64,000 nucleotides of DNA from Pandoraea anapnoica. GTDB taxonomy: Bacteria > Pseudomonadota > Gammaproteobacteria > Burkholderiales > Burkholderiaceae. The position numbers were made by a program, and so were the translations under genes. Positions 63,797 to 64,000 of the stretch are shown piece by piece. Location of the stretch: the NCBI RefSeq assembly GCF_902459765.1, contig NZ_CABPSP010000009.1, forward strand, positions 186,001 to 250,000, written 5' to 3'. How positions within the stretch are numbered: the first letter of the stretch is position 1; each line of letters begins with the position of its first letter. The notes beneath the pieces are model-generated. The model had not been told where the DNA came from and made no database searches. It worked only from the letters and a program-made list of their open reading frames with translations.

Positions 63797-64000
63797 ATGC
63801 CCAATTCCAATACACCCGGCGACGTGCTGTTCCTGCTGCTCGGCGCGATCCTGGTGCTTGCCATGCACGCCGGTTTTGCGTTTCTCGAGCTTGGCACCGT
63901 CCGCAAGAAGAATCAGGTCAACGCGCTGGTCAAGATCCTCACGGACTTCGCCGTCTCGGGACTCGCGTATTTCTTCATCGGTTATCCGCTCGCCTATGGT
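63797..64000 (+). CDS. amt: Ammonium transporter (5' part, cut by window end)
   Basis: First 68 codons of an Amt/Rh-type ammonium channel. Residues 9-34 form the first membrane helix, and HAGFAFLELGTVRKKNQVNA is the conserved region at the end of it; the second helix begins near residue 45 (DFAVSGLAYFFIGYPLAYG). There is no cleaved signal peptide, unlike some AmtB proteins. No glnK lies upstream, although amt genes are often paired with it. It is driven by sigma-54 and NtrC elements. Confidence 0.88.
   Translation, partial: MPNSNTPGDVLFLLLGAILVLAMHAGFAFLELGTVRKKNQVNALVKILTDFAVSGLAYFFIGYPLAYG

Overview
This 64 kb window has high GC content, dense coding and long same-strand operons. The gene content (an NAD-dependent formate dehydrogenase of fdsGBA-D type, an aspartate decarboxylase with AspT antiporters, gsi-type peptide import, a YXWGXW-motif protein) points to a beta-proteobacterium of the Burkholderiaceae. 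Pandoraea is my best guess from this content, but I did not test it by any search. No tRNA, rRNA, CRISPR array, prophage or intact insertion sequence was seen.

Layout. 1-10.4 kb: an oxalate/formate island with the MFS antiporter oxlT (3' end cut by the window), a ketopantoate-reductase-like gene, a 72-residue one-helix membrane protein, a GntR/FCD regulator, and fdsG-fdsB-fdsA-fdsD. AT-rich partly palindromic motifs sit upstream of four of these units and suggest one regulon: oxalate in, formate out or oxidised to CO2 with NADH. 10.5-14.4 kb: an EamA transporter, a hypothetical protein, a LOG-like protein and a shortened TpsB-like outer-membrane barrel. 14.7-19.9 kb: aspartate 4-decarboxylase with two tandem aspartate:alanine antiporters, a proton-motive decarboxylation cycle. 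20.5-25.5 kb: single genes (YXWGXW protein, MATE pump, HisN-like phosphatase, RarD, lipoprotein, universal stress protein).

25.6-30.1 kb: a CUT1 (Ugp-like) ABC importer. 30.4-32.2 kb: a membrane DUF4118-PAS protein coupled to an alpha/beta hydrolase. 32.5-42.4 kb: an eight-gene operon (RpiR regulator, isoaspartyl peptidase, GsiABCD importer, P1 peptidase, D-aminopeptidase) that imports and digests unusual peptides. 42.8-43.7 kb: a small winged-helix-like protein and a YggT protein. 43.7-50.2 kb: a branched/short-chain acyl-CoA catabolic cluster (hydroxyisobutyryl-CoA hydrolase, acyl-CoA dehydrogenase, acyl-CoA synthetase, SDR, AraC regulator). 50.2-54.2 kb: an MFS carrier, a porin and an IclR regulator.

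54.2-55.3 kb holds a small transposase-derived protein behind a strong sigma-54 promoter match. 55.5-63.0 kb is a seven-gene operon that appears to import a compound, open a lactone, and oxidise D- and L-2-hydroxyacids through an electron-transfer flavoprotein. The window ends with an ABM-domain protein and the start of an ammonium transporter with sigma-54 and NtrC sites.
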